From assembly GCA_002343985.1 (NCBI GenBank), contig DDTB01000022.1, positions 27,045 to 63,334 of the forward strand: a stretch of DNA of 36,290 nucleotides, given 5' to 3'. This DNA is from Chitinophagaceae bacterium UBA2375. GTDB taxonomy: Bacteria > Bacteroidota > Bacteroidia > Chitinophagales > Chitinophagaceae. The notes under the pieces were generated by a model, which was not told the origin of the DNA, searched no databases, and worked only from the letters and a program-made list of their open reading frames with translations. Each line of letters opens with the position of its first letter. The first letter of the stretch is position 1. Of this stretch, positions 1 to 8,713 are shown in pieces. A program made the position numbers and the translations under genes.

Positions 1-283
1 CATGTATATGGTAGCCTGCCGCTAAAAAATTAACTTCGCGCACAAAATCTTATCCGCCAGCAAAGTAAAAACGAGTGTGGCTGAGGGCGGCGAAGCCTTG
101 GAGAATTTAATATAATTATATTAATATTAATTTGTAAATAGCTATATAATAACATTTTAGATGTTATAAATAATTTTACTTTATCTCTCTGTATCTTTAT
201 ATATTCATGTGAAAATCAAACTGGTTTAGCCCTTGCCCTCGCAGGATTGCCAATTATTTAGTTTCTTTGTTGATTAACTGCTT
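1..283. other. Intergenic region upstream of the exopolysaccharide locus
   Basis: No gene is supported here. Reading from base 1, one + frame stays open only to a TAA at 31-33, which could be the tail of an upstream gene but is too short to judge. Bases 105-180 are very AT-rich. A TATCTTTA at 192-199 resembles the Bacteroidota -7 element, but there is no TTTG about 20 nt upstream, so I treat it only as a weak promoter candidate for the downstream locus. The stretch just before the first gene contains no purine-rich ribosome binding site. Confidence 0.5.
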
Positions 284-1051
284 ATGATGTATATAAAAAG
301 AATGTTACTCCTGATTGGGGTTGTAGGTTTTTTACATAGTTGCGTTCCCGCTAAAAAATTATACTATTTCCACGATCAGCAACCAACAGTACAGCGCCTG
401 GATTCTATTGACCAGGGCCAGTTGCAGCGCATCCAGAAATCCGACAGGCTGATTGTCAACGTAAGTTCACCAGAACCGGCACTAACGGCTTTTTTAAACC
501 CGTTCAACGCGCAAAACGTAGGTAACGCAGTGCAACAATTCAACAACGGTTACCTGGTAAACGATAAAGGTTTTATTTTCTTTCCGTATTTGGGTGAGCT
601 GAAAGTGGAGGGCATGACTTCTACGGAAGCATCGCGCATGATCCGCGATAAACTCTCATTGTATTACAAAGATATTTTTGTGAATGTGAACATTGCGGGT
701 CGTGTGTTCTTCATTAATGGCAGGGCCGGCACGGCCATTCCGATGGCAAACGAACGGTTGACCATTTTTGAAGCCATCGCGCAATCTGGCACACAGGATG
801 CATATGATATCAAGAATGCCGTGTGGCTGGTTCGCGAAGAAAACGGTGAACGTAAAATCGCGAAGCTCGACCTCAACAGCAAAAATATTTTTACATCTCC
901 ATATTATTACCTGAAGAGCAACGACCTGGTTTATGTACAACAGGGCAGGAATACCACGTTCCTGAGCCCGGGAAGCCCTTCAAGGAATATACTGACTATT
1001 GCAAGCGCCGCTGCCGCGGTGTTCATTGCGCTTAATAATATCATCCGATAA
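284..1051 (+). CDS. Wza-type polysaccharide export outer-membrane lipoprotein
   Basis: This is the outer-membrane exit channel component for capsule or exopolysaccharide. It has a lipoprotein signal with a hydrophobic stretch ending in LHSC, which puts the lipidated Cys at residue 20. A polysaccharide export (Poly_export) domain covers roughly residues 50-140, and an SLBB-like segment with the FFINGRAG motif follows at about 140-215. A hydrophobic C-terminal helix at about 238-250 fits the outer-membrane-spanning helix of Wza. At 255 residues it is shorter than enterobacterial Wza (about 380) but usual for Bacteroidota. ATG codons lie at 284 and 287 and either could start it. It is the first gene of a tightly packed + strand locus, and the Wzc-like gene starts 1 bp after its stop, which fits the Wza-Wzc partnership. 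Confidence 0.88.
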   Translation: MMYIKRMLLLIGVVGFLHSCVPAKKLYYFHDQQPTVQRLDSIDQGQLQRIQKSDRLIVNVSSPEPALTAFLNPFNAQNVGNAVQQFNNGYLVNDKGFIFFPYLGELKVEGMTSTEASRMIRDKLSLYYKDIFVNVNIAGRVFFINGRAGTAIPMANERLTIFEAIAQSGTQDAYDIKNAVWLVREENGERKIAKLDLNSKNIFTSPYYYLKSNDLVYVQQGRNTTFLSPGSPSRNILTIASAAAAVFIALNNIIR

Positions 1052-1052
1052 C

Positions 1053-3446
1053 ATGAACAGGGAAGATAATAACGTGTGGGAACAGGGTAATAGCCCTGCC
1101 GCAGATTTTGATATGGCGCAACAGCAAAATGTTCGCCTGCGCACCAATTCATTCGATATTGATTTCAGAAGGGTTCTCTCCATCTGGCCTTATATCCTTT
1201 TATTTGGTTTGATTGGTTATGTGATGGGAAGTGTTTATCTGCGCTACCTCAACTTCGTGTACATCGTAAACACCAGCCTGACCGTTGAGCAAAAAGAGGA
1301 AGTGTCTATCGGACAGGCTTTCTTCGGTTCGCAGCGCGACCCGTTCAATGATAAAATCGCCTATTTTAAATCGCCGGCGCTGGCCGCCAAACTGGTTGAC
1401 AGTCTTGGCCTGCAATACAATGCGGAAGCACAAGGGCGTTTTAAGAACAAGGATTTTTACGGTACCATCCGTTGGTATATTGTCCGGGAGCCGGGTGCCG
1501 AAGTTCCGGAAATCAATTTTTCATTATTGCCGGAAAAAGACGGATTTAAATTTATTTCAGAGTCGGTTGAAGGAAAGGGCAAATGGGGCGAAGCTTTTTA
1601 TTTGAAAGGGCATAAAATTATTGTAGAGAAACTGGAAGAATTCAACAGCCAGACACCCATTTTTTGCTACAGCCGCCATACCATCTCCACCGCTTTTGCC
1701 ATCAGCAGGAAGCTGAGTATGACAACCACCAAGGAAAGCAATATTATTAATATCAGTTATTCGGATGTATCAAGCGAAAGGGCGATTGATATCCTGAATG
1801 GGTTAATCGGCATTTATGACCGTGACCTGGAACGCGATAAATCACTCAGCTTTTCACAGGCCATCAACTTCATCGACAAAAGGCTGATCCCCCTGGGCCG
1901 CGAACTGGATTCGATTGAGAACGCGCTGGCCAGTTTCCGCGCCAGCAAAGGTTATGTGGGCTTGTCGGCCAACAGCGAAATGTACCTCGAGAAAATGAAG
2001 GAGTACGACAAGCAACTAACGGAAATCAATATCCTGAAATCTACCGTGGCTTCGATCGAACGTTTCATCAATGACCCCAATTTAAAGGAATCAGACCTGT
2101 CGTTTGTGGGTGTCAACGACCCCTACCTGCAAGGCGTACTGCGCCAGTACCAGGACCTGAGGAGCCAGCGCGATAAACTGGCCCTCGTACAAACGGATGA
2201 CAACCCCAATATGCAGGTGCTCGACCGTAAATTGATTGAACTGAGAAGCAGCATGAATGCGGTGCTGGGTAATTATAAAAATAACCTCAGGATCGCGGAA
2301 TCAACTTATCAGCAGAATATAGCATCTGCCAACGCATACCTGCGCGGCGCCCCACTCGATGAAAAGCAATTACTCGAAAAATCGAGGCTGCAGAATATCA
2401 AGGAACAACTCTACCTGACCTTATTGCAAAAAAGGGAAGAGGCATCCATCGCCCGCGCTTCGGTTACGGTGAATACCAAAATGCTTTATCCTCCGGTTAA
2501 AGTGAATGCCGTATTGAAGCCTTCCAGGTCAATTGTTCTGTCTGCCGCCATCATCATTGGTTTATTGTTGCCGGTACTCTTCGCCATTGTCCGCGAATTG
2601 CTGAACAGGAAGATCATTTCCAAGAAGCAATTGCAGGCCATGACAAATATCCCCGTCATTGCCGAATTGGAACAGGCCGATAATATGGATAAGCGCCCGA
2701 TCGTGATTGGCCGTAACAAACGTTCCATGTTTGGTGAACAGATACGCTCATTGCGCACGAATATCAACTTCTACCGTACGCATGGCAAGAAGACAAATTT
2801 TGTGTTGATCACGTCGAGTGTGAGTGGCGAGGGTAAATCATTCCTCTCCATGAACCTCGCGAAAAGTTATGCGCTGCAGGGAAAAAAAGTGGCCTTGCTT
2901 GAATTTGACCTGCGCCGCCCGAAAATTTCAAAAGCGCTCGACATATCATCTGAAAAAGCCGGACTGACTTCAGTGCTCATTGGTAAAGTGGAACCGCAGG
3001 ATATTGTGGTGCGCATTGCCGGCGACAACCTGAAGGATAAACTGGATGTATTCCCCGCAGGCGCAATACCGCCCAACCCGCAGGAACTGATCTCCGGTGA
3101 ATTCATCGGCAAGGTAAAGCAATACCTCGATGCCAATTACGATGTAGTGGTGATTGATACGCCTCCATTTGGTATTGTGGCCGACGCGCAGATACTGGGC
3201 GAATGGGCCGATGTAACGCTGATCGTTACACGCTTCCAGCAAACCATCCGCGACCAGATACAGGAAATCAACGAATGGCATAACCGCAAACTGTTCCGCA
3301 ATATGGCGCTTGTGTTTAACGGCGTACGCGATAAAGGATATTTCGGAAGCAAATACGGCAACTACTATTACAAGCGCAAGTATGGTTATGGCTACTACTC
3401 ATCGGAAGGAAGTGTGCCTTCGGAAGATGCAGAGAAAAAATCCTGA
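1053..3446 (+). CDS. Wzc-type polysaccharide co-polymerase with BY-kinase domain
   Basis: An inner-membrane protein that sets chain length and drives export through cycles of tyrosine autophosphorylation. I start it at ATG 1053, one base after the preceding stop. The reading frame extends upstream to 999, but that would overlap the previous gene. The first membrane helix is near residues 45-65 (Wzz domain), followed by a long coiled periplasmic region and a second helix near 490-515. The cytoplasmic kinase has Walker A SGEGKS (about 590), Walker A' EFDLRRPK (about 615) and Walker B VVVIDTPP (about 700). The last 35 residues hold a tyrosine-rich cluster (YGNYYYKRKYGYGYY), the usual autophosphorylation site. 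At 797 residues it has full fusion length. No cognate phosphatase gene lies in the window. Confidence 0.92.
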   Translation: MNREDNNVWEQGNSPAADFDMAQQQNVRLRTNSFDIDFRRVLSIWPYILLFGLIGYVMGSVYLRYLNFVYIVNTSLTVEQKEEVSIGQAFFGSQRDPFNDKIAYFKSPALAAKLVDSLGLQYNAEAQGRFKNKDFYGTIRWYIVREPGAEVPEINFSLLPEKDGFKFISESVEGKGKWGEAFYLKGHKIIVEKLEEFNSQTPIFCYSRHTISTAFAISRKLSMTTTKESNIINISYSDVSSERAIDILNGLIGIYDRDLERDKSLSFSQAINFIDKRLIPLGRELDSIENALASFRASKGYVGLSANSEMYLEKMKEYDKQLTEINILKSTVASIERFINDPNLKESDLSFVGVNDPYLQGVLRQYQDLRSQRDKLALVQTDDNPNMQVLDRKLIELRSSMNAVLGNYKNNLRIAESTYQQNIASANAYLRGAPLDEKQLLEKSRLQNIKEQLYLTLLQKREEASIARASVTVNTKMLYPPVKVNAVLKPSRSIVLSAAIIIGLLLPVLFAIVRELLNRKIISKKQLQAMTNIPVIAELEQADNMDKRPIVIGRNKRSMFGEQIRSLRTNINFYRTHGKKTNFVLITSSVSGEGKSFLSMNLAKSYALQGKKVALLEFDLRRPKISKALDISSEKAGLTSVLIGKVEPQDIVVRIAGDNLKDKLDVFPAGAIPPNPQELISGEFIGKVKQYLDANYDVVVIDTPPFGIVADAQILGEWADVTLIVTRFQQTIRDQIQEINEWHNRKLFRNMALVFNGVRDKGYFGSKYGNYYYKRKYGYGYYSSEGSVPSEDAEKKS

Positions 3447-3457
3447 CCTGACACCTC

Positions 3458-5260
3458 ATGCTGAACACAATTAAGAAATTACTGAAGAAGTATTTCCAGT
3501 ACTTCTTTTACTTCTATTCCCACCTGGGATACCGGATTTTCGTGAGCATTTTCCTCAGCCTGATGGTGGGTGTGATGGATGGCTTTGGCCTCGCCATGTT
3601 TATCCCCCTGCTGCAAATGGTTGACGCTTCCGGCGCCCAACCGGATAGCGCCAACATGGGCAACATGTCGTTCCTGGTTGACTTGTTCAATTATGTCGGC
3701 ATTGAACTCACGCTGGGTGTAGTGCTGACCGTCATTTTTGTTTTCTTTACGATCAAAGGCGCGTTGAAATTTTCAGAAGGGTATTTCCGGGTGATCAATG
3801 AACAATTATTCATCCGGCAAATACGCACAAGGAATATCATTGGCTTATCAAATTTCAGTTACAATGTATTTGTAAACTCCGATACCGGCCGCATCCAGAA
3901 TACATTCAGCGGCGAAGTGGAGAAAGTGAAACAGGCATACCGTTACTACTTCATCTCATTCCAGTACGGGATATTTGTAGTGGTGTACATCTTCATGGCA
4001 TTCTTCGCCAACCCGCAATTCGCAGTACTGGTGGTGATTGGCGGATTGCTTACAAACATCATTTTCCGCAGGCTGCATAAAATCACCAAATCGCTCTCAA
4101 AAAAAATCACAACGGACAGCCACTCATTCCAGGGGCTGCTGATCCAAAAAGTTTCTTTCTTCAAATACCTTAAAGCGAGCGGGCTGATCCATAAATATGC
4201 CAATAAACTCATTCAGTCGAACGACCGCATACAAGACAGCAACCGCAAAGCCGGGCTCATCTCCGCAACTTTATCTTCCGTTCGCGAACCATTGATCATC
4301 CTTGTGGTGATGCTGGTCATCATCATACAGGTAAAATATTTTTCGCAAAATGTGGGCGCTATCATCCTTAGCCTGCTCCTGTTTTACCGCGGTCTTGTTT
4401 CGCTCATGGGAACCCAGAACTACTGGAACCTCTTCCTGGGCGCATCGGGTTCTTTGCAGAACATGACGGCATTCAACGAAGAGTTGAAAGCAGGCAAAGA
4501 AAAATCAGGCAGCCTGAAATTCCCGGGCTTCCAGCAACAAATAGAATTAAAAGGCGCGTCGTTTGTATATGACAGCAATATCATTCTCAACAACCTCAAC
4601 CTGGTGATCCCGCGCAACCAAACCATCGCCATTGTTGGCGAAAGCGGTTCAGGTAAAACCACCCTGATCAACCTGCTCACGGGTTTGCTGAAACCCAGCG
4701 ACGGGTTGCTCTTGATTGACGGGACGGATATGAAGGAACTGAACCTCGAAACCTATCAGCAACGCATTGGCTACATTACACAGGAGCCGGTAATCTTCAA
4801 CGATACCATTTTCAATAACGTCACTTTCTGGGATGAACCCACAGCGGAGAATATATCCCGCTTCAATGAAGCCTTGCGCAAAGCCTCAATCTACGATTTT
4901 GTGCAGGAACAGCCCCTGAAGCAGGACGCCTTACTGGGAAATAATGGCATCAATGTCAGCGGTGGACAAAAGCAAAGGCTGTCGATTGCCCGCGAATTGT
5001 ATAAGGAAGTTGATTTCCTGTTCATGGATGAAGCCACTTCGGCACTTGATTCTGAAACGGAAAAATCGATACAGGATAATATTGAAAAACTGAAAGGAAA
5101 ATACACCATCATGATCATCGCCCACAGGTTGTCAACCATTAAAAATGTTGACCGGGTGATTCTCTTAAATAAAGGCCGCATAGAGGATATGGGAAGTTTT
5201 GAAGAACTGCAGTCAAGGTCGGCCACATTCCGGAAGATGGTGGAACTCCAGGGCTTCTAG
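3458..5260 (+). CDS. ABC exporter or flippase, fused permease and ATPase (MsbA/PglK type)
   Basis: A type IV ABC half-transporter with about six N-terminal membrane segments (residues 20-330) and a C-terminal ATPase. Visible motifs are Walker A GESGSGKTT (about 392), signature VSGGQ (about 500), Walker B FLFMDEATSALD (about 520) and an H-loop AHRLS (about 553), so it should hydrolyse ATP as a homodimer. It lies 11 bp after the Wzc-like gene and before the glycosyltransferases. No Wzx-type flippase is present in the locus, so I infer that this protein may flip the lipid-linked repeat unit, as PglK does in Campylobacter. It could instead export another substrate. The start at ATG 3458 gives MLNTIKK and has no Shine-Dalgarno sequence. 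Confidence 0.85.
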   Translation: MLNTIKKLLKKYFQYFFYFYSHLGYRIFVSIFLSLMVGVMDGFGLAMFIPLLQMVDASGAQPDSANMGNMSFLVDLFNYVGIELTLGVVLTVIFVFFTIKGALKFSEGYFRVINEQLFIRQIRTRNIIGLSNFSYNVFVNSDTGRIQNTFSGEVEKVKQAYRYYFISFQYGIFVVVYIFMAFFANPQFAVLVVIGGLLTNIIFRRLHKITKSLSKKITTDSHSFQGLLIQKVSFFKYLKASGLIHKYANKLIQSNDRIQDSNRKAGLISATLSSVREPLIILVVMLVIIIQVKYFSQNVGAIILSLLLFYRGLVSLMGTQNYWNLFLGASGSLQNMTAFNEELKAGKEKSGSLKFPGFQQQIELKGASFVYDSNIILNNLNLVIPRNQTIAIVGESGSGKTTLINLLTGLLKPSDGLLLIDGTDMKELNLETYQQRIGYITQEPVIFNDTIFNNVTFWDEPTAENISRFNEALRKASIYDFVQEQPLKQDALLGNNGINVSGGQKQRLSIARELYKEVDFLFMDEATSALDSETEKSIQDNIEKLKGKYTIMIIAHRLSTIKNVDRVILLNKGRIEDMGSFEELQSRSATFRKMVELQGF

Positions 5261-5287
5261 GCAGGAACGCCCCAGTTGACCGCTCAC

Positions 5288-6424
5288 ATGAGTACACATA
5301 AGCCTAAAAAGATTTTTTTCACGCTCGATACCCTGGCCAATGCGGGTACGGAAAAAAGTGTGCTCGATATACTCAGTCATTTTTCCGACGGAACAAACGT
5401 CACGGTCATATATTTTTTCAGGGGAGATGATTTAAAGGAAGCCTACGAAAAAGCGGGTATCCCTCTCCGTTATGAACCCATTTCCGGCCGGTTCCCTTTA
5501 TTAAAAGGGGTGCTCAGGCTAAGGAAAATATTGAAGGCGGAGAAGCCGGACATGGTTGTGTCTTCCATACTCCGCGCCAACCTGATTTCCCGGGTGGCTT
5601 GCTGGCTCACGGGCACCAAACTGGTGGGTACTTTCGTGAGCGATAGTTACAGTGATTTGCGGAAGAGTTCCTTTTCCATAAAAAGAAAACTCGGCTTTTA
5701 TTTTTATTACCGCCTCGACCGCCTTACCGCTGGCATACCCGTGGGTTGGATCAGCAATTCCAAATGCATCCGCGAAAGCAATTGCCAGTACCTGGGCATT
5801 GATCCCGGCAAGGTTGAAGTGATTTATCGTGGCAGGAACCCCGAAAAATTCCGGGTAAAGGAAAATCGGCTCCTGCCCGGTCAATTCCGCTTTGTGTATG
5901 TAGGGCGCATGCTCGAAACAAAAGGCGTGGGGGAATTACTGGAAGCCTTTGCCATCACGGCACAGGAATTCCCGTTTGCCAGCCTCGACATGTATGGAAA
6001 AGGGAATTACGAATCCAAGGCTAAAGAGAAGATATCGCGGTTAGGCATAAACGAAAAAGTGCGGATGCATGGACTGGTGCCCAATGGATGGGAGAAACAC
6101 TATGAAGCGGACTGTTTTGTATTCCCATCATGGTACGAGGGGTTCAGCGGCTCCGTTGTGGAAGCCATGATGGTGGGCATTCCCATCATCGCGTCGGATA
6201 TCCCGATGAACCTCGAAGCCGTAACGCCTGATGTGAATGCACTGGTATTCAAGGTCCGGGATGCCCATGACCTGGCGGAGCAAATGAAAAAAGCCATCAG
6301 GGATTATGACACGATGTGCCGAATGGCAAAACAAGCGAGGGAAGAAGCGCTAAAGCGGTTCGACATTAAAGTGATCGCGGCGCAATATGAAAACTATTTA
6401 CACCGCCATATCGCCGGTGCATAA
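5288..6424 (+). CDS. Glycosyltransferase family 4 (GT-B fold)
   Basis: Transfers a sugar from an activated donor to a growing lipid-linked oligosaccharide at the cytoplasmic face. The N-terminal domain begins with KKIFFTLDTLANAGTEKSV, the acceptor-side Rossmann strand and loop. The C-terminal donor domain has FVYVGRMLETKG and the GT4 E-x7-E motif EGFSGSVVE with glutamates at 284 and 292. Its 378 residues are typical for the family. I chose ATG 5288. A TTG at 5276 in the same frame would add four residues, but nothing supports it. The gap to the ABC gene is 27 bp. Donor and linkage cannot be told from sequence alone. Confidence 0.88.
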   Translation: MSTHKPKKIFFTLDTLANAGTEKSVLDILSHFSDGTNVTVIYFFRGDDLKEAYEKAGIPLRYEPISGRFPLLKGVLRLRKILKAEKPDMVVSSILRANLISRVACWLTGTKLVGTFVSDSYSDLRKSSFSIKRKLGFYFYYRLDRLTAGIPVGWISNSKCIRESNCQYLGIDPGKVEVIYRGRNPEKFRVKENRLLPGQFRFVYVGRMLETKGVGELLEAFAITAQEFPFASLDMYGKGNYESKAKEKISRLGINEKVRMHGLVPNGWEKHYEADCFVFPSWYEGFSGSVVEAMMVGIPIIASDIPMNLEAVTPDVNALVFKVRDAHDLAEQMKKAIRDYDTMCRMAKQAREEALKRFDIKVIAAQYENYLHRHIAGA

Positions 6425-6448
6425 TATTCACCTGTAAATTCAAGCAGT

Positions 6449-7570
6449 ATCAAAATCCTTCAATTGGTTACGAAAAGGCAGTACCGGGGCGCGGAAGTAT
6501 TCGCTGCGGAACTGAGCGCTTTACTCGGTGCGCATGGCCACGAAGTTATTTTCGCCGGCTTGTACCCGGCGCCTGGTAACGCGCTGACAGCGGCGCATGC
6601 CCTGAATATCGACCTGGACGGAAAAAAATCCGCATTAAATTTTTCCTTGCTGAAAAAACTCGCTGCCCTGGTAAGGGAACATCAGCCCGATATCATCCAG
6701 GCAAACGGATCAGATACGCTGAAATACGCGGTGTTGGTGAAAAAATGGTATTTCCCCAATATACCGGTATTGTACAGGAATATCAGCATGGTGAGTTCAT
6801 GGGCTTCTGCCGGCAGCATCAAAAACCTGCTCAACCGCATGCTGTTCAGGCAGGTTGATTTTGTCACTTCCGTAGGACAACCTTCACTCGACGACCTGGT
6901 GAAAACCTACCAGTACCCCGTAGAGAAAACCATGGTCATCAGGAGGGGCATACCCGAAATGGCTTTCGATACCACGGCATCCCGTAACATGCTCAGCGAT
7001 AAATATGGGTTTCACCCGGCTGACCCGTTAGTCATGCATATCGGGCAGTTTTCGGATGAAAAAAACCATCCTTTTATCCTCGATGCTTTCCGTGAAGTGT
7101 TGGCCCATCAACCAAACGCCAGGCTGATTTTGATAGGAGAAGGAAAGAACTATTCGCGTATAGCCGACACCGTTAGTCAATCTGCCGGGTTGCGCAGCCA
7201 TGTTTTTCTCGCGGGCCATCAAAGCCCCGTGCAGGAATGGCTGGCCGGCGCCGATATTTTTATTTTGGGCAGCACCATCGAAGGTGTACCCGGCGTCATC
7301 CTCGAAGCAGGCATGCAGGGCGTACCAACCGTGGCTGTCCAGGTGGGTGGCGTATCGGAAGTGGTGCAGGACGATGTAACCGGGTTGCTGCTGCACAAGC
7401 ATGATCCCAAAGCGTTTGCGGGGGCTGTCTGCCGGCTGATTGAAGACAAACCGCTTCGCGATAAACTCGGCCAGTCGGCCAGGGCATTTGTATCCGCCCA
7501 TTTCAGCCTGGATGCCTGCCGCCGGAATTTTGAAACATTATATGCCCGGGTGCTGAACCGCCAGGCATAA
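6449..7570 (+). CDS. Glycosyltransferase family 4, non-standard start codon
   Basis: A GT-B glycosyltransferase. The N-terminus reads KILQLVTKRQYRGAEVFA, a strand and loop seen at the start of many GT4 enzymes. The C-terminal domain has VMHIGQFSDEKNH and the E-x7-E motif EGVPGVILE (glutamates near 278 and 286). The oddity is the start. There is no ATG or GTG between the in-frame stop at 6422 and the conserved N-terminal strand. The codon where family members have Met is ATC at 6449 (followed by AAA ATC CTT CAA). The nearest conventional alternative is TTG at 6464, which would remove most of the first beta strand. I give the 6449 start as the homology-based choice. Translation from ATC, the TTG start or a base-call error are all possible. 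It is a member of the exopolysaccharide operon. Confidence 0.8.
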   Translation: MKILQLVTKRQYRGAEVFAAELSALLGAHGHEVIFAGLYPAPGNALTAAHALNIDLDGKKSALNFSLLKKLAALVREHQPDIIQANGSDTLKYAVLVKKWYFPNIPVLYRNISMVSSWASAGSIKNLLNRMLFRQVDFVTSVGQPSLDDLVKTYQYPVEKTMVIRRGIPEMAFDTTASRNMLSDKYGFHPADPLVMHIGQFSDEKNHPFILDAFREVLAHQPNARLILIGEGKNYSRIADTVSQSAGLRSHVFLAGHQSPVQEWLAGADIFILGSTIEGVPGVILEAGMQGVPTVAVQVGGVSEVVQDDVTGLLLHKHDPKAFAGAVCRLIEDKPLRDKLGQSARAFVSAHFSLDACRRNFETLYARVLNRQA

Positions 7571-7596
7571 CCATACCGCATAAACGAAGATCATTC

Positions 7597-8703
7597 ATGA
7601 AGGTTTTACACCTGATCAAATCACTTGGCCGGGGAGGAGCGGAGATGCTCCTCCAGGAAACGCTGAAACTCCACGACAAAAAAGCTTTCGAATTTCATTA
7701 TATCTATTACCTGCCCTGGAAAGACCAAATGGTACCGGGGCTTGAACAGGCCGGTGCCAAAGTAAAAAATATCCCGGCACGGGATAATATCCGCATCATG
7801 CTCAAAACCGGGGATGTTATCAGGTATATCAAAGAGCACCGGATTGAACTCGTGCACTGCCACCTGCCATGGGCCGGTTTCGCGGGCAGGCTTATCCATA
7901 AGCGTACAGGCGTCCCCGTTATATACACCGAACACAATAAGCAGGAACGCTACCATTTTGTCACGAAGTTTATCAACAAAACAACATTTAACTGGCAAAC
8001 AAAAGCCATAGCAGTTTCCGCAGACGTAGAGGAATCCATCCGTAAATGGATCAGGCCGCGCATTCCGGTACAAACCATTTTGAACGGGGTCAACACCGAC
8101 CATTTTGTACGAAACCCGGAAGCCGGGCGCCAGTTAAGAAAGGAATATGGGATAGATGAACATGCGGTTTTGATTGGCACCATTGCCGTATTCAGGTTTC
8201 AGAAAAGGTTGAAGGAATGGATTGATGTATTTAAATCCCTGCACGCCAAAAACCCATCGGTGCGGGGCTGTGTGGTGGGCGATGGCATCCTCAACCAGGA
8301 AATACGCGATTACCTGAAACAGCAGGGGATGGAACCTTATATTTTATTTCCAGGTTTGAAAACGGACGTGATCCCCTGGCTGTCGGCCATGGATATTTTC
8401 ATGATGTCATCCGAATTTGAAGGATTGCCCATCGCCCTCCTCGAATCCATGAGCATGGAATGCGCGGTGGTCTGTACCGACGCGGGCGGTATCAAGGAAG
8501 TGATCCGCGATAAACAGGACGGTTTCCTGGTACCCGTAGAGAAATGGACTGAACTCGAAACACACCTGCAATACCTGCTTAATCACCCGGACGAGACCAG
8601 GCGCTATGGCAAACTGGCCCGCCAGCGGGTGGTCGACGCTTTCAGCCTGAAACAAATGGTCAGGCAACTGGAAGATTTGTACAAAGAAACCGGGCACAAA
8701 TAA
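7597..8703 (+). CDS. Glycosyltransferase family 4
   Basis: A GT-B glycosyltransferase of 368 residues that starts at ATG 7597 with the typical MKVLHLIKSLGRGGAEML. The acceptor domain contains HCHLPWAGFAGRL, the usual H-x-H strand-loop, and YTEHNK. The donor domain contains IGTIAVFRFQKR and EGLPIALLE with the E-x7-E pair at residues 275 and 283. It most resembles the broad group of enzymes that extend lipid-linked exopolysaccharide units. The gap from the previous gene is 26 bp, and the GNAT gene follows after 10 bp. The sugar donor is unknown. Confidence 0.88.
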   Translation: MKVLHLIKSLGRGGAEMLLQETLKLHDKKAFEFHYIYYLPWKDQMVPGLEQAGAKVKNIPARDNIRIMLKTGDVIRYIKEHRIELVHCHLPWAGFAGRLIHKRTGVPVIYTEHNKQERYHFVTKFINKTTFNWQTKAIAVSADVEESIRKWIRPRIPVQTILNGVNTDHFVRNPEAGRQLRKEYGIDEHAVLIGTIAVFRFQKRLKEWIDVFKSLHAKNPSVRGCVVGDGILNQEIRDYLKQQGMEPYILFPGLKTDVIPWLSAMDIFMMSSEFEGLPIALLESMSMECAVVCTDAGGIKEVIRDKQDGFLVPVEKWTELETHLQYLLNHPDETRRYGKLARQRVVDAFSLKQMVRQLEDLYKETGHK

Positions 8704-8713
8704 TCGTTTAACC

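Noticed and set aside
192..199. TATCTTTA as the promoter of the exopolysaccharide locus
   Set aside because: It resembles a -7 element, but there is no TTTG at 19-21 nt upstream, so I do not list it as a promoter.
999..1052. Upstream start for the Wzc-like gene
   Set aside because: It overlaps the end of the Wza-like gene by more than 50 bases. ATG 1053 sits right after that stop and gives a normal N-terminus.
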